51,803 nucleotides of DNA from an uncultured Limosilactobacillus sp. (GTDB taxonomy: Bacteria > Bacillota > Bacilli > Lactobacillales > Lactobacillaceae). Position numbers and translations under genes: made by a program. Numbering within the stretch: the first letter of the stretch is position 1; each line of letters begins with the position of its first letter. This document shows, one piece after another, positions 17,746 through 24,783 of the stretch. The notes under the pieces are model-generated. The model saw only the letters and a program-made list of their open reading frames with translations. It had not been told where the DNA came from and ran no database searches. The DNA lies in assembly GCF_934202235.1 (NCBI RefSeq), contig NZ_CAKPXS010000005.1:1-51803 (forward strand). Direction: 5' to 3'.

Positions 17746-17765
17746 TTTGTAATTCCTCCTTCTTC

Positions 17766-18488
17766 CTACTTCAATGGTTTCTTGGCGGGAATTCCTGGCC
17801 GCCGTGGATAGCGTTTCGGGGTCGCTTTAACCTTCTTAATAACGATTAATTGGCGGTCATCGTCGCCACCCGGCAGCGTAAGCTCAGCATTTTGCTCTAA
17901 TTGGCCTCCCAACTTAGTGATGGCTCCCTTTGCGGCAGTCAATTCTTCCTGACCACTACGACCCTTATAAGCTAAGAAGTAGCCGCCCACCCGTGCAGCG
18001 GGCAAACACAATTCACTTAGGACGGTCAGATTAGCGACCGCCCGGGCAGTAACGACGTCGAATTGTTCCCGGTGATCGCTTTTGGCGTTAGCAAATTCCT
18101 CAGCCCGGGCATGAATTAAGGTCACGTCGTCCAGCCCTAGCTTAGCCACCAATTCCTGGAGAAAGTTAATCCGCTTATTAAGTGAATCAACAATTGTCAC
18201 CCGCAGTTGTGGAAAGGCGATCTTTAAGGGAAGGGAAGGAAATCCGGCCCCTGCCCCAATATCGCACAGCGAAAGTGGTTCCCTTAGTTGGGGAAAGATA
18301 AAGGCCCCGGTTAACGAATCATAAAAGTGCTTGAGATAAACATCTTGTTCGCCAGTAATAGCGGTCAAGTTAACGTGCTTATTGGTTTCCACCAGCTGCT
18401 GGTAGTATTCCGCAAACTGAGCCAGCTGGTGATCAGTCAGTGTCACCTGGTGTTTCGTCAATGCCGCCTGAAATTGTTCCGGATTCAT
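17766..18488 (-). CDS. rsmG: 16S rRNA (guanine-527-N7)-methyltransferase RsmG
   Basis: 240 aa. SAM-dependent methyltransferase that makes m7G527 in 16S rRNA; loss gives low-level streptomycin resistance in many bacteria. SAM motif LCDIGAGAGFPSLPLKIAF about residues 72-90, and VTARAVANL later. AAGGAGG precedes the ATG. First gene of the noc-soj-parB series, 20 bp before noc. Its leader holds a GTGAAACA/TGTTTCAC hairpin. Confidence 0.96.
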   Translation of the reverse strand: MNPEQFQAALTKHQVTLTDHQLAQFAEYYQQLVETNKHVNLTAITGEQDVYLKHFYDSLTGAFIFPQLREPLSLCDIGAGAGFPSLPLKIAFPQLRVTIVDSLNKRINFLQELVAKLGLDDVTLIHARAEEFANAKSDHREQFDVVTARAVANLTVLSELCLPAARVGGYFLAYKGRSGQEELTAAKGAITKLGGQLEQNAELTLPGGDDDRQLIVIKKVKATPKRYPRRPGIPAKKPLK

Positions 18489-18504
18489 TTTTTGCCTCCT
18501 TGAT

Positions 18505-18527
18505 GTGAAACATTAATGTTGTTTCAC
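18505..18527 (-). repeat. Inverted repeat of parS-like half sites in rsmG leader
   Basis: GTGAAACA (18505-18512) and TGTTTCAC (18520-18527) are perfect 8-bp inverted arms around 7 nt. Each arm equals one half of the parS palindrome, but the order is inside out. As RNA it forms a hairpin just before the rsmG ribosome site. Confidence 0.5.
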
Positions 18528-18537
18528 GCCCTTTATC

Positions 18538-18566
18538 ACTTTACCGTAAAGGCCCTGTTAATTCAA
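18538..18566 (-). promoter_or_regulatory. rsmG-noc-soj-parB promoter
   Basis: Minus strand: -35 TTGAAT (18561-18566), 17-bp spacer, -10 TAAAGT (18538-18543), about 50 bp before the rsmG start. Confidence 0.5.
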
Positions 18567-18591
18567 TCTTTTCGAATGAAAAATCGCAAAG

Positions 18592-18605
18592 TTTTCCCGG
18601 GAAAT
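18592..18605. promoter_or_regulatory. Noc-binding-site-like palindrome
   Basis: TTTTCCCGGGAAAT, 13 of 14 bases of the Bacillus Noc site ATTTCCCGGGAAAT. It lies about 25 bp upstream of the rsmG -35 box, directly before the operon encoding Noc, and abuts the nucleoside hydrolase terminator. Confidence 0.6.
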
Positions 18606-18649
18606 AAAAAACACAGCCCAGCTTCAGGTTTCCCTTAGCTGAACTGTGT
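18605..18649 (-). terminator. Nucleoside hydrolase terminator
   Basis: Minus strand: ACACAGTTCAGCT and AGCTGGGCTGTGT pair over 13 bp with two G-T pairs, then a run of T. Starts about 16 bp after the stop codon. Confidence 0.85.
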
Positions 18650-18665
18650 TGTGGCGAATTAGTGC

Positions 18666-19583
18666 CTACATTTTAATCTTGCTAACTTCATCAAGGAACC
18701 ACTTGTTGAAGTAATCCGCATCAATGTCAACACAGACCTTAGCGTTAGTCTTGCCATCATGATAAGCACCACGAATGTCACCAACCAAGGTCCCGATTGC
18801 CGGGCCGTCAGTTTGAACGTCTACCCACATCTCCTTGGTCTTAATCTTGTCAGGGTGGAGGAGGTAGAAGATCGTGTTCACGTCGTGCATCGGCCGGCCA
18901 GCATTGCTCCCGTCATTGTAATGGGTAATTAAGCCGTGAAGCATCTTCCCTGCTTCATTCATTTGACCGAGCTTTTCGATGGTCTCAGCGGTTAACAATG
19001 CCTTAAGCGTAATGTCTAAGCCGACAGTGACGATCGGAATACCAGCGTTGTACATAATCTTCGCAGCATCTGGGTCGGTAAAGACGTTAAATTCTGCAGA
19101 AGAAGTCATGTTACCACCGGACAGTGAGCCACCCATTGCAACAATCTGCTTGATGTGTGACTTAACTTCTGGGTACTGACTAAATAATAAGGCAATGTTG
19201 GTGTAAGACCCGGTTGGTACCAGGGTGATTTCATCCTCAGCCATAATTGCGTCGTGCAATGCTTCAACGGCAGTCTTCTTAATTGGCTGCCCGTAATCAT
19301 CACCAAAGTCATAACCAGGCATCCCTGATTCACCGTGAATCCGGGCAGCATCCTCGAACGGCTTGATCAGGGGCTGTTCCGCACCAGCTGCCACTGGGAT
19401 TTGGCCACTCTTGCCAAAGAAGTGAATGATCTTCAATGCGTTAGCAGTGGTCTTATCAACTGTAACGTTACCAGCAACGGCAGTAACCAGTTTCAGGTCA
19501 ATATTAGGGTCGTTGATGGCCATGGTTAAGGCCGCAGCATCATCAATCCCCGGATCAGTATCCATAATAATCTTTGTTGTCAT
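18666..19583 (-). CDS. Nucleoside hydrolase (inosine/uridine-preferring family)
   Basis: 305 aa from ATG 19583, with GGAGGG 7 nt upstream. Cleaves ribonucleosides to base and ribose. The N-terminal calcium-binding Asp cluster DTDPGIDDAAAL, the VAAGAEQPL segment and MHDVNTIFYLLHP (C-terminal His/Asp region) are conserved. Substrate preference within the family cannot be read from sequence. Encoded downstream of a nupC-type transporter, separated by a terminator-like hairpin, which fits uptake followed by salvage of bases into the purine genes found nearby. Confidence 0.93.
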   Translation of the reverse strand: MTTKIIMDTDPGIDDAAALTMAINDPNIDLKLVTAVAGNVTVDKTTANALKIIHFFGKSGQIPVAAGAEQPLIKPFEDAARIHGESGMPGYDFGDDYGQPIKKTAVEALHDAIMAEDEITLVPTGSYTNIALLFSQYPEVKSHIKQIVAMGGSLSGGNMTSSAEFNVFTDPDAAKIMYNAGIPIVTVGLDITLKALLTAETIEKLGQMNEAGKMLHGLITHYNDGSNAGRPMHDVNTIFYLLHPDKIKTKEMWVDVQTDGPAIGTLVGDIRGAYHDGKTNAKVCVDIDADYFNKWFLDEVSKIKM

Positions 19584-19625
19584 TGATAATCCCTCCATTA
19601 GTGTAATCGCTTAACTTTTTCTTGG

Positions 19626-19657
19626 AAAAGAAAGGGACCAGTAAGGCGGTCCCTTTC
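19626..19657 (-). terminator. Intercistronic terminator between nupC and nucleoside hydrolase
   Basis: Minus strand: GAAAGGGACC-8 nt-GGTCCCTTTC, a perfect 10-bp stem, followed by TTTT. A second hairpin GGTGGT-4 nt-ACCACC (19665-19680) precedes it. Together they should reduce hydrolase expression relative to nupC. Confidence 0.75.
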
Positions 19658-19690
19658 ATGATGCGGTGGTCAAGACCACCACTTTACTTA

Positions 19691-20896
19691 TTACCAAACA
19701 AACAGACCAACAAAGGCAGCTGACAGCAGTGATACTAAGATCCCTGACAGCAACAGGTAACCAATGTTGTGGGCGATGTAGTCGTTGTCTTCCTTACCAA
19801 CAAGACCCTTGAAGGCACCGATAATCATCCCCAGCGTACCAAAGTTGGCAAATGAGGTGACAAACGTTGTCAAAACAGCCTGTAAGTGAAGTGGCATGCT
19901 TGCAATCTTACCGGTAACGGCACCCATAACAACAAATTCGTTAGTAACCAGCTTCATCCCCATCTGCTGAGACAGGAACCAAGCTTCCTTGACTGGCAAA
20001 CCAAGCAGCCAGGAGAATGGGAACATTACCACACCCAGGATGCTTTCCAGTGACAGTGGCTTCCAGAAGAGGCCCAAAATCTTGTCGATCAAAGCGGCCA
20101 GTGCAACGAAGGCCACAACGTTAGCCACGATGATCAGGATCAGCTTACCGGCACCCAGAATAGAGTCACCCAGGAAGGAGAAGAATGGTTCCTTCTTACC
20201 GTTGTCAGTAGCACCAACCTTAACGATGGTGTCTTCCGCTTCTGGAACATGTGTTGGGTTCAAAAGACTGGTAGCAATCAGCGAGTTGATAATGTTGATC
20301 GGCACAGCAGTCAAAATAAACCGGCCAGGCATCATTTCAATGTAGGCACCAAGGATTGAGGCAGTAACACAGCTCATCGACATCATGGCCAGAGTCAGGT
20401 TACGTTCCTTATTCATTTGGCGGAGCTGAGCACCAGAAACAGCCAGCACTTCAGTGTTACCTAAGAACATCATTTCAACAGCGAAGAATGATTCAAACTT
20501 CGGCTGACCAGTGATGAACGACAGACCACGACCAATCCACTTGATGATCCACGGAAGAATACCGATGTAAGTCAAGATATCGAACATCGGAACAATCATC
20601 AGGATCGGCATCAGTGCTGAACAAATGAAGTTCAGGTTCTTTGGATTGTACCAACCACCAAGGGCAAAAACAGTCCCCTTGGCAGAAATCTCAACAATCC
20701 ACGCAAAGCCATCAGCCGCCGCCTTAACTCCGGCACGACCAGCAGCAGAGGCAGTCAGGAACCATGCAAGCAGCAGGTTCAAAACAATCATGATTCCAAT
20801 AGCTTTCCAGTTAATGTGCTTGCGGTCTTTCGAGAACAGCACCCCAATAGCAAGGAAAACTACCAGACCAATGATGTTAACAATAAGATAAGACAT
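19691..20896 (-). CDS. nupC: Concentrative nucleoside transporter, NupC family
   Basis: 401 aa, normal CNT length. Proton- or sodium-coupled nucleoside uptake with eight or more membrane segments. Family motifs include FFAVEMMFLGNTEVLAVSG (GNTE-type nucleoside-site helix) and GKIASMPLHLQAVLTTFVTSFANFGTLG near the C-terminus, where SFANFG is a hallmark. The ATG has AGGAAAGG 14 nt upstream, a wide spacing. A strong promoter overlaps a TGTAAA palindrome. Expected to work with the hydrolase gene downstream. Confidence 0.93.
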   Translation of the reverse strand: MSYLIVNIIGLVVFLAIGVLFSKDRKHINWKAIGIMIVLNLLLAWFLTASAAGRAGVKAAADGFAWIVEISAKGTVFALGGWYNPKNLNFICSALMPILMIVPMFDILTYIGILPWIIKWIGRGLSFITGQPKFESFFAVEMMFLGNTEVLAVSGAQLRQMNKERNLTLAMMSMSCVTASILGAYIEMMPGRFILTAVPINIINSLIATSLLNPTHVPEAEDTIVKVGATDNGKKEPFFSFLGDSILGAGKLILIIVANVVAFVALAALIDKILGLFWKPLSLESILGVVMFPFSWLLGLPVKEAWFLSQQMGMKLVTNEFVVMGAVTGKIASMPLHLQAVLTTFVTSFANFGTLGMIIGAFKGLVGKEDNDYIAHNIGYLLLSGILVSLLSAAFVGLFVW

Positions 20897-20992
20897 GGTA
20901 GTGAAAACAACCTTTCCTAAATTTTGACGCCCTCATGAGTAAAAAACTCAAACTGTGAATAATTGCAAATAATACTCAAAACGTCTTCTATC

Positions 20993-21031
20993 AATATACC
21001 TTGTCATGGCGGAAATGTAAACCCTTTTACA
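20993..21031 (-). promoter_or_regulatory. nupC promoter with palindromic operator
   Basis: Minus strand: -35 TTTACA (21016-21021), 17-bp spacer, -10 TATATT (20993-20998). The palindrome TGTAAACCCTTTTACA (21016-21031; arms TGTAAA/TTTACA, 4-bp centre) covers the -35. The length does not fit a catabolite cre site, so the regulator is unknown. The leader is about 90 nt. Confidence 0.65.
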
Positions 21032-21144
21032 CAAAACAATAGTCTCCAATAGAAAGTGCTTACATTCAATTAGTATTGCGATATCTTACTCCCCGTGGTG
21101 GTTAACCCTTACCATTGTTGATAGGAAAACAAGATGAATTCTTT

Positions 21145-21184
21145 TTTAAAGGACGGAGGCTGCCACTTCGACAGTCCCCGTCCT
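21145..21184 (-). terminator. Probable terminator after the APC permease
   Basis: Minus strand: AGGACGG (from 21184) pairs with CCGTCCT around an inner CTG/CAG pairing, followed by TTTAAAAAAG. A weak T tract lowers confidence. Confidence 0.5.
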
Positions 21185-21188
21185 CAAA

Positions 21189-22541
21189 TCATTTTCGTTT
21201 TTTCGATAAGTCATACGCAAAGAACAACACAATAAACCAGCCAACGGAAAAAATTAACGGCACCCGTGTTTCCGGCAAAAAGGCCAGGATAACGAGAATG
21301 AATGCAAAGAAGAACACCGTCAGCCAGCTAGAAGCGGGATAGGCCGGCATCCGAAACCGGGCCACCCCGCTGCGATTTTGCCGGCGGTAAGCAAGGTGGC
21401 AGACAAGGATGATTAACCAAACAAAAATAAAGTTGATCGTCGATACCCCCGAGACAATGTTAAAGATCCCGGCTGGCATCACATAGTTGAGGATTACAAC
21501 GACGAAGAGAATGGCGCTAGAAAACTGGAGAGCATAGTTTGGTACCGCCTTATTACTGAGCTTAGCAAACCGCTGTGGTGCATTTCCACCGGTTGAGAGG
21601 GCATACAGTGAACGACTAGTACTAAAGATTGCGCTATTTGTCGCCGATAATGCCGCCGTCAAGACGACGAAGTTTAAAATGGCTGCTGCACTGGTAATTC
21701 CAATGCCCCGAAAAACCTGGACAAAGGGACTGGACGTCGTCACAATCTTGTTCCACGGGTAAATAGCCATAATTGCAATCATCGAGCCGATGTAAAATAA
21801 CCCGATTCGCAGTGGTAAGGCATTAATCGCCTTCGGAATATCTTTTTGCGGGTCCTTGGTCTCACCAGCAGTCAGGCCGACCATCTCAATCCCCACAAAG
21901 GCAAAGACTACCATTTGGAAAGACCGAACAAAACCCGGTACCCCGGTAGGAAAGAATCCACCATGATTAACTAAGTTGACCAACGAAGCATGACTGCTAC
22001 CAACCTTGGCGTGCATGATAATCATGACGCCACCAATGGCAATCAGCGCCAGGATCGCAAAGACCTTAATCATTGAAAAGGCACTTTCAAATTCGCCAAA
22101 CAGCCCGACGTCAATCATGTTGACCAGCATCAACAAGATAATAATCACCAGCGGCCCCACCCACTGTGGAAGATGAGGAAACCAGTATCTCAGATAGATC
22201 CCTGATGCCGTCAGGTCAGCCATTGCCAAGCTAAGCCAACACGACCAATACGTCCAACCAGTAATAAACTCCATCCGGTCGCCCAGGTAAAGTTTGACGA
22301 AGTCGATGAACGAGTGCTTACTAGTATCTGACATAATCAGTTCACCAAGCGCCCGCATCATGAAGAAGCAGAAAATACCAACAATGAGGTAGGAAAGGAT
22401 AATCGACGGTCCAGCGCTGTGGATTGCGGAGCCCGACCCCAAAAAGAGTCCGGTCCCAATCGCGCCACCGATGGCAATCATCGTAATATGCCGGCTTTTT
22501 AATGAGCGCGACAGTTTTTCATCTTGTGTTTTCTTGTCCAT
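21189..22541 (-). CDS. Amino acid permease, APC superfamily (AAT family)
   Basis: 450 aa from ATG 22541 (MDKKTQDEKLSRSLKSRH). Twelve predicted membrane segments. The N-terminal signature ITMIAIGGAIGTGLFLGSG and the later FVGIEMVGLTAGETKDPQK are typical AAT-family motifs for proton-coupled amino acid uptake. AAGGGGTG stands before the ATG. Expression is under a T-box leader, so the substrate is probably an amino acid whose tRNA is sensed. The T-box core TGGA would pair with a tRNA ending UCCA, pointing to a U73 tRNA such as Gly, Cys or Thr. The substrate is not proven by the sequence. Confidence 0.88.
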   Translation of the reverse strand: MDKKTQDEKLSRSLKSRHITMIAIGGAIGTGLFLGSGSAIHSAGPSIILSYLIVGIFCFFMMRALGELIMSDTSKHSFIDFVKLYLGDRMEFITGWTYWSCWLSLAMADLTASGIYLRYWFPHLPQWVGPLVIIILLMLVNMIDVGLFGEFESAFSMIKVFAILALIAIGGVMIIMHAKVGSSHASLVNLVNHGGFFPTGVPGFVRSFQMVVFAFVGIEMVGLTAGETKDPQKDIPKAINALPLRIGLFYIGSMIAIMAIYPWNKIVTTSSPFVQVFRGIGITSAAAILNFVVLTAALSATNSAIFSTSRSLYALSTGGNAPQRFAKLSNKAVPNYALQFSSAILFVVVILNYVMPAGIFNIVSGVSTINFIFVWLIILVCHLAYRRQNRSGVARFRMPAYPASSWLTVFFFAFILVILAFLPETRVPLIFSVGWFIVLFFAYDLSKKRK

Positions 22542-22560
22542 CTTTTCACCCCTTAGCAAA

Positions 22561-22735
22561 CAAAAAACGCTCCTGGAGTTGTTCCAGGGGCGTCATTTAA
22601 CGCGGTTCCACCCATTTCACGACATTGCTGCCGCCTCAGTAGTTGATAAGGGAACCACCCACTATTTCTTAACCATGAACAGGTGAACTGCCTTCCACCA
22701 CCGCAGTTTCGCTGGACACCCGATAAGTGTTTTTT
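22561..22735 (-). promoter_or_regulatory. Short T-box leader of the APC permease
   Basis: Minus strand: the T-box TGGAACCGCG (22601-22610) is followed by a terminator CGCCCCTGG/CCAGGAGCG (22568-22592) and T6. Only about 125 nt separate the predicted transcription start from the T-box, much shorter than the other leaders here, so Stem I must be compact. A GAAGGC segment in the first hairpin could present a Gly codon (GGC), consistent with the TGGA core and U73, but this is tentative. Confidence 0.75.
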
Positions 22736-22763
22736 ATTATACGAGCAAATGAGCGAATGTCAA
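22736..22763 (-). promoter_or_regulatory. APC permease promoter
   Basis: Minus strand: perfect -35 TTGACA (22758-22763), 16-bp spacer, perfect -10 TATAAT (22736-22741). This very strong promoter is consistent with control by attenuation downstream. Confidence 0.85.
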
Positions 22764-22824
22764 ACGAAAAATGAGCAGGTAATGAGAAAAAGCGGCTTTA
22801 TCTTCATAATTTTATTATCGGGAA

Positions 22825-22853
22825 TTGACAAGCGCGTGATTTTGTTGTCTAAT
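22825..22853 (+). promoter_or_regulatory. tyrS promoter
   Basis: -35 TTGACA (22825-22830), 17-bp spacer, -10 TCTAAT (22848-22853). Divergent from the permease promoter. Confidence 0.8.
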
Positions 22854-22861
22854 TTAACCAA

Positions 22862-23066
22862 GTTAATACTCCGCAGTGAGAAGTTTCAGTAGCTGGACGT
22901 TCCCCGCCACAGAGAGCCGGCAACGTTGTGAACCGGTGCATAGCGTTTCAGTGAATTACCCTTTTCGTTTTTCTGCGGATTCGTGAAGGTACGCAGTGCG
23001 TACGAAGCTGGGTGGTACCGCGAAATTTCGTCCCAGGGCTGAGTGATCGGCCCCGGGCTTTTTTTG
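22862..23066 (+). promoter_or_regulatory. Tyrosine T-box riboswitch of tyrS
   Basis: Stem I base TCCGCAG pairs with CTGCGGA. The AGAGAG distal motif, a specifier loop GAAT-TAC with Tyr codon TAC at 22957-22959, the T-box TGGTACCGCG (23013-23022) and a terminator (CCCAGGGC/GCCCCGGG, then T7) follow. TGGT pairs with an A73 tRNA, as expected for tRNA-Tyr. Confidence 0.93.
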
Positions 23067-23097
23067 TGGCCATCCGATGTCGAATGGAGGCTTTTCA

Positions 23098-24354
23098 ATG
23101 GATATTATCGAGGACTTAAAATGGCGCGGTGCCATTAACCAAACAACTGACGAAGCAGCGTTGCAAAAGCTGGTGGACAGCAAGTCGATCGGTCTCTACT
23201 GCGGGGTTGACCCAACAGGTGACAGCTTGCACATTGGTCACCTCATTCCCTTTATGGTACTGAAACGGTTCCAGCAAGCGGGCCACCACCCAGTCATCAT
23301 CATCGGCGGCGGGACTGGCGCAATTGGTGATCCCTCTGGTAAAAAGTCTGAACGGAAGCTGCAAACGATGGACCAGGTTAAGCACAACGAAGAGTGCCTG
23401 ACCAAGCAAATGGTCAAGTTATTCGGTACCAAAAACTTCACCATCGTTAACAACCGCGACTGGTTAGGTAAGCTGAGCCTGTTAGACTTCCTGCGCGACT
23501 ACGGGAAACTGTTCAACGTCAATACAATGCTCAATAAGGAAATCGTGGCTAGTCGACTAGAAGTTGGTATTTCCTTCACCGAGTTCACTTACCAGATCCT
23601 GCAATCAATCGACTTCCTGCATTTGTACAAGGAAGAAGACGTTCAACTGCAAGTCGGTGGGGCTGACCAGTGGGGGAACATTACCTCGGGAATTGACCTG
23701 ATTCACAAGGTCTGTGGACCAACAGCCAACGTTCACGCCCTGACGATTCCACTAATGCTCAAGGCTGACGGGACTAAGTTCGGCAAGACCGCTGGCGGTG
23801 CCGTTTGGCTTGACCCAAAGAAGACGTCGCCATACGAATTCTACCAATTCTGGATCAACCAGGATGATCGTGACGTCGTCAAGTACCTCAAGTACTTTAC
23901 TTTCCTTAGCCACGAAGAAATTGATGAACTGGCAGAAAAGGTCAAGACTGAGCCATGGAAACGGGAAGCACAGCGCCGGCTGGCCGAAGAAGTAACAAAG
24001 TTTGTTCATGGTGAAAAGGGATTGGCTGAAGCTCAACGAATTACCAATGCTCTCTTCTCTGGCGAAGTTGGCAGCTTATCTGCCGACGAAATTGCCAGCA
24101 GCATGAAGAACATGCCGGGAGCCGACGTTCCTGCCGAAAAGCAGCCGCTGGTTGAATGGCTGGTTGACACCACTGGGTTTGAGCCATCACGCCGTAAGGC
24201 CCGCCAAGATATTAGCAATGGCGCCATCCGGATCAACGGTGAAAAGGTTACTGATACTGACGCCGCGATCGACCCAACTGACCACTTTGATGGCCGCTTC
24301 GTGGTTGTCCGCCGTGGTAAGAAACACTACTTCCTTGCCCGTGTCCAAAAGTAA
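23098..24354 (+). CDS. tyrS: Tyrosyl-tRNA synthetase
   Basis: 418 aa from ATG 23098, with ATGGAGG 7 nt upstream. Class I synthetase: HIGH-type motif LHIGHLIPF at about residue 45, KFGKT as the KMSKS equivalent, the Tyr-site segment QVGGADQWGNITSG, and a C-terminal S4 RNA-binding domain (SRRKARQDISNGAIRINGEKV). Controlled by the tyrosine T-box just upstream. A reading frame starting 21 nt earlier lies inside the leader. Confidence 0.98.
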   Translation: MDIIEDLKWRGAINQTTDEAALQKLVDSKSIGLYCGVDPTGDSLHIGHLIPFMVLKRFQQAGHHPVIIIGGGTGAIGDPSGKKSERKLQTMDQVKHNEECLTKQMVKLFGTKNFTIVNNRDWLGKLSLLDFLRDYGKLFNVNTMLNKEIVASRLEVGISFTEFTYQILQSIDFLHLYKEEDVQLQVGGADQWGNITSGIDLIHKVCGPTANVHALTIPLMLKADGTKFGKTAGGAVWLDPKKTSPYEFYQFWINQDDRDVVKYLKYFTFLSHEEIDELAEKVKTEPWKREAQRRLAEEVTKFVHGEKGLAEAQRITNALFSGEVGSLSADEIASSMKNMPGADVPAEKQPLVEWLVDTTGFEPSRRKARQDISNGAIRINGEKVTDTDAAIDPTDHFDGRFVVVRRGKKHYFLARVQK

Positions 24355-24370
24355 ATTAGTCACAAGAAAA

Positions 24371-24401
24371 AAGCTCAGTGCCCGTCATGGACACTGAGCT
24401 T
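24371..24401. terminator. Bidirectional terminator between tyrS and rpsN
   Basis: AAGCTCAGTG-11 nt-CACTGAGCTT, a perfect 10-bp stem with A/T runs on both sides. Confidence 0.9.
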
Positions 24402-24406
24402 TTTTA

Positions 24407-24676
24407 CTACCAGCTAGCCTTACGAACTCCGGGCAGCTGTCCTTTGTGGGCCAGGCGACGGAACGTTAGCCGTGACATGCCAAATTTACGCATATAGGCG
24501 TGCGGGCGCCCATCATAACGATCACGGTTGTGCAACCGGACCGGACTCGAGTTTCGCGGCAATTTGCTTAAGGCCACGTAGTCTCCGGCCGCCTTCAGTT
24601 GCTGCCGTTTTTTCGCATAGCGTTCAACCATTGCCCGCTGGTGCGCTAGTTTTGCAATCTTTGATTTTTTTGCCAT
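24407..24676 (-). CDS. rpsN: Ribosomal protein uS14, zinc-free form
   Basis: 89 aa from ATG 24676 (MAKKSKIAKLAHQRAM). This is the longer, C-minus class of S14 without the CxxC zinc ribbon: the protein contains no cysteine. The C-terminal SRLTFRRLAHKGQLPGVRKASW block is conserved S14. Many Firmicutes keep a zinc-ribbon S14 in the main ribosomal operon and this form elsewhere as a zinc-starvation substitute. Lone position, away from ribosomal operons, and a palindromic promoter fit such a paralogue; whether a zinc form also exists cannot be told here. Confidence 0.94.
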   Translation of the reverse strand: MAKKSKIAKLAHQRAMVERYAKKRQQLKAAGDYVALSKLPRNSSPVRLHNRDRYDGRPHAYMRKFGMSRLTFRRLAHKGQLPGVRKASW

Positions 24677-24745
24677 AAAATACCCCGTTAACAGTAGCAA
24701 TGCGACAAATAACAACATTGTTCATCTGCTTGTCAATTCGGGGTA

Positions 24746-24775
24746 AGTATATCAGTAATATTTACATTTGTAAAT
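24746..24775 (-). promoter_or_regulatory. rpsN promoter with palindromic operator
   Basis: Minus strand: -35 TTTACA (24769-24774), 17-bp spacer, -10 TATACT (24746-24751). The palindrome ATTTACATTTGTAAAT (24760-24775; 6-bp arms) covers the -35. A Fur-family regulator such as Zur would suit a zinc-free S14, but the site differs from the Bacillus Zur box. Confidence 0.55.
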
Positions 24776-24783
24776 TCAAATGT

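Noticed and set aside
21016..21031. TGTAAACCCTTTTACA as a cre site
   Set aside because: The palindrome is 16 bp with a CCCT centre instead of the 14-bp CG-centred cre, so it was listed as an unknown operator.
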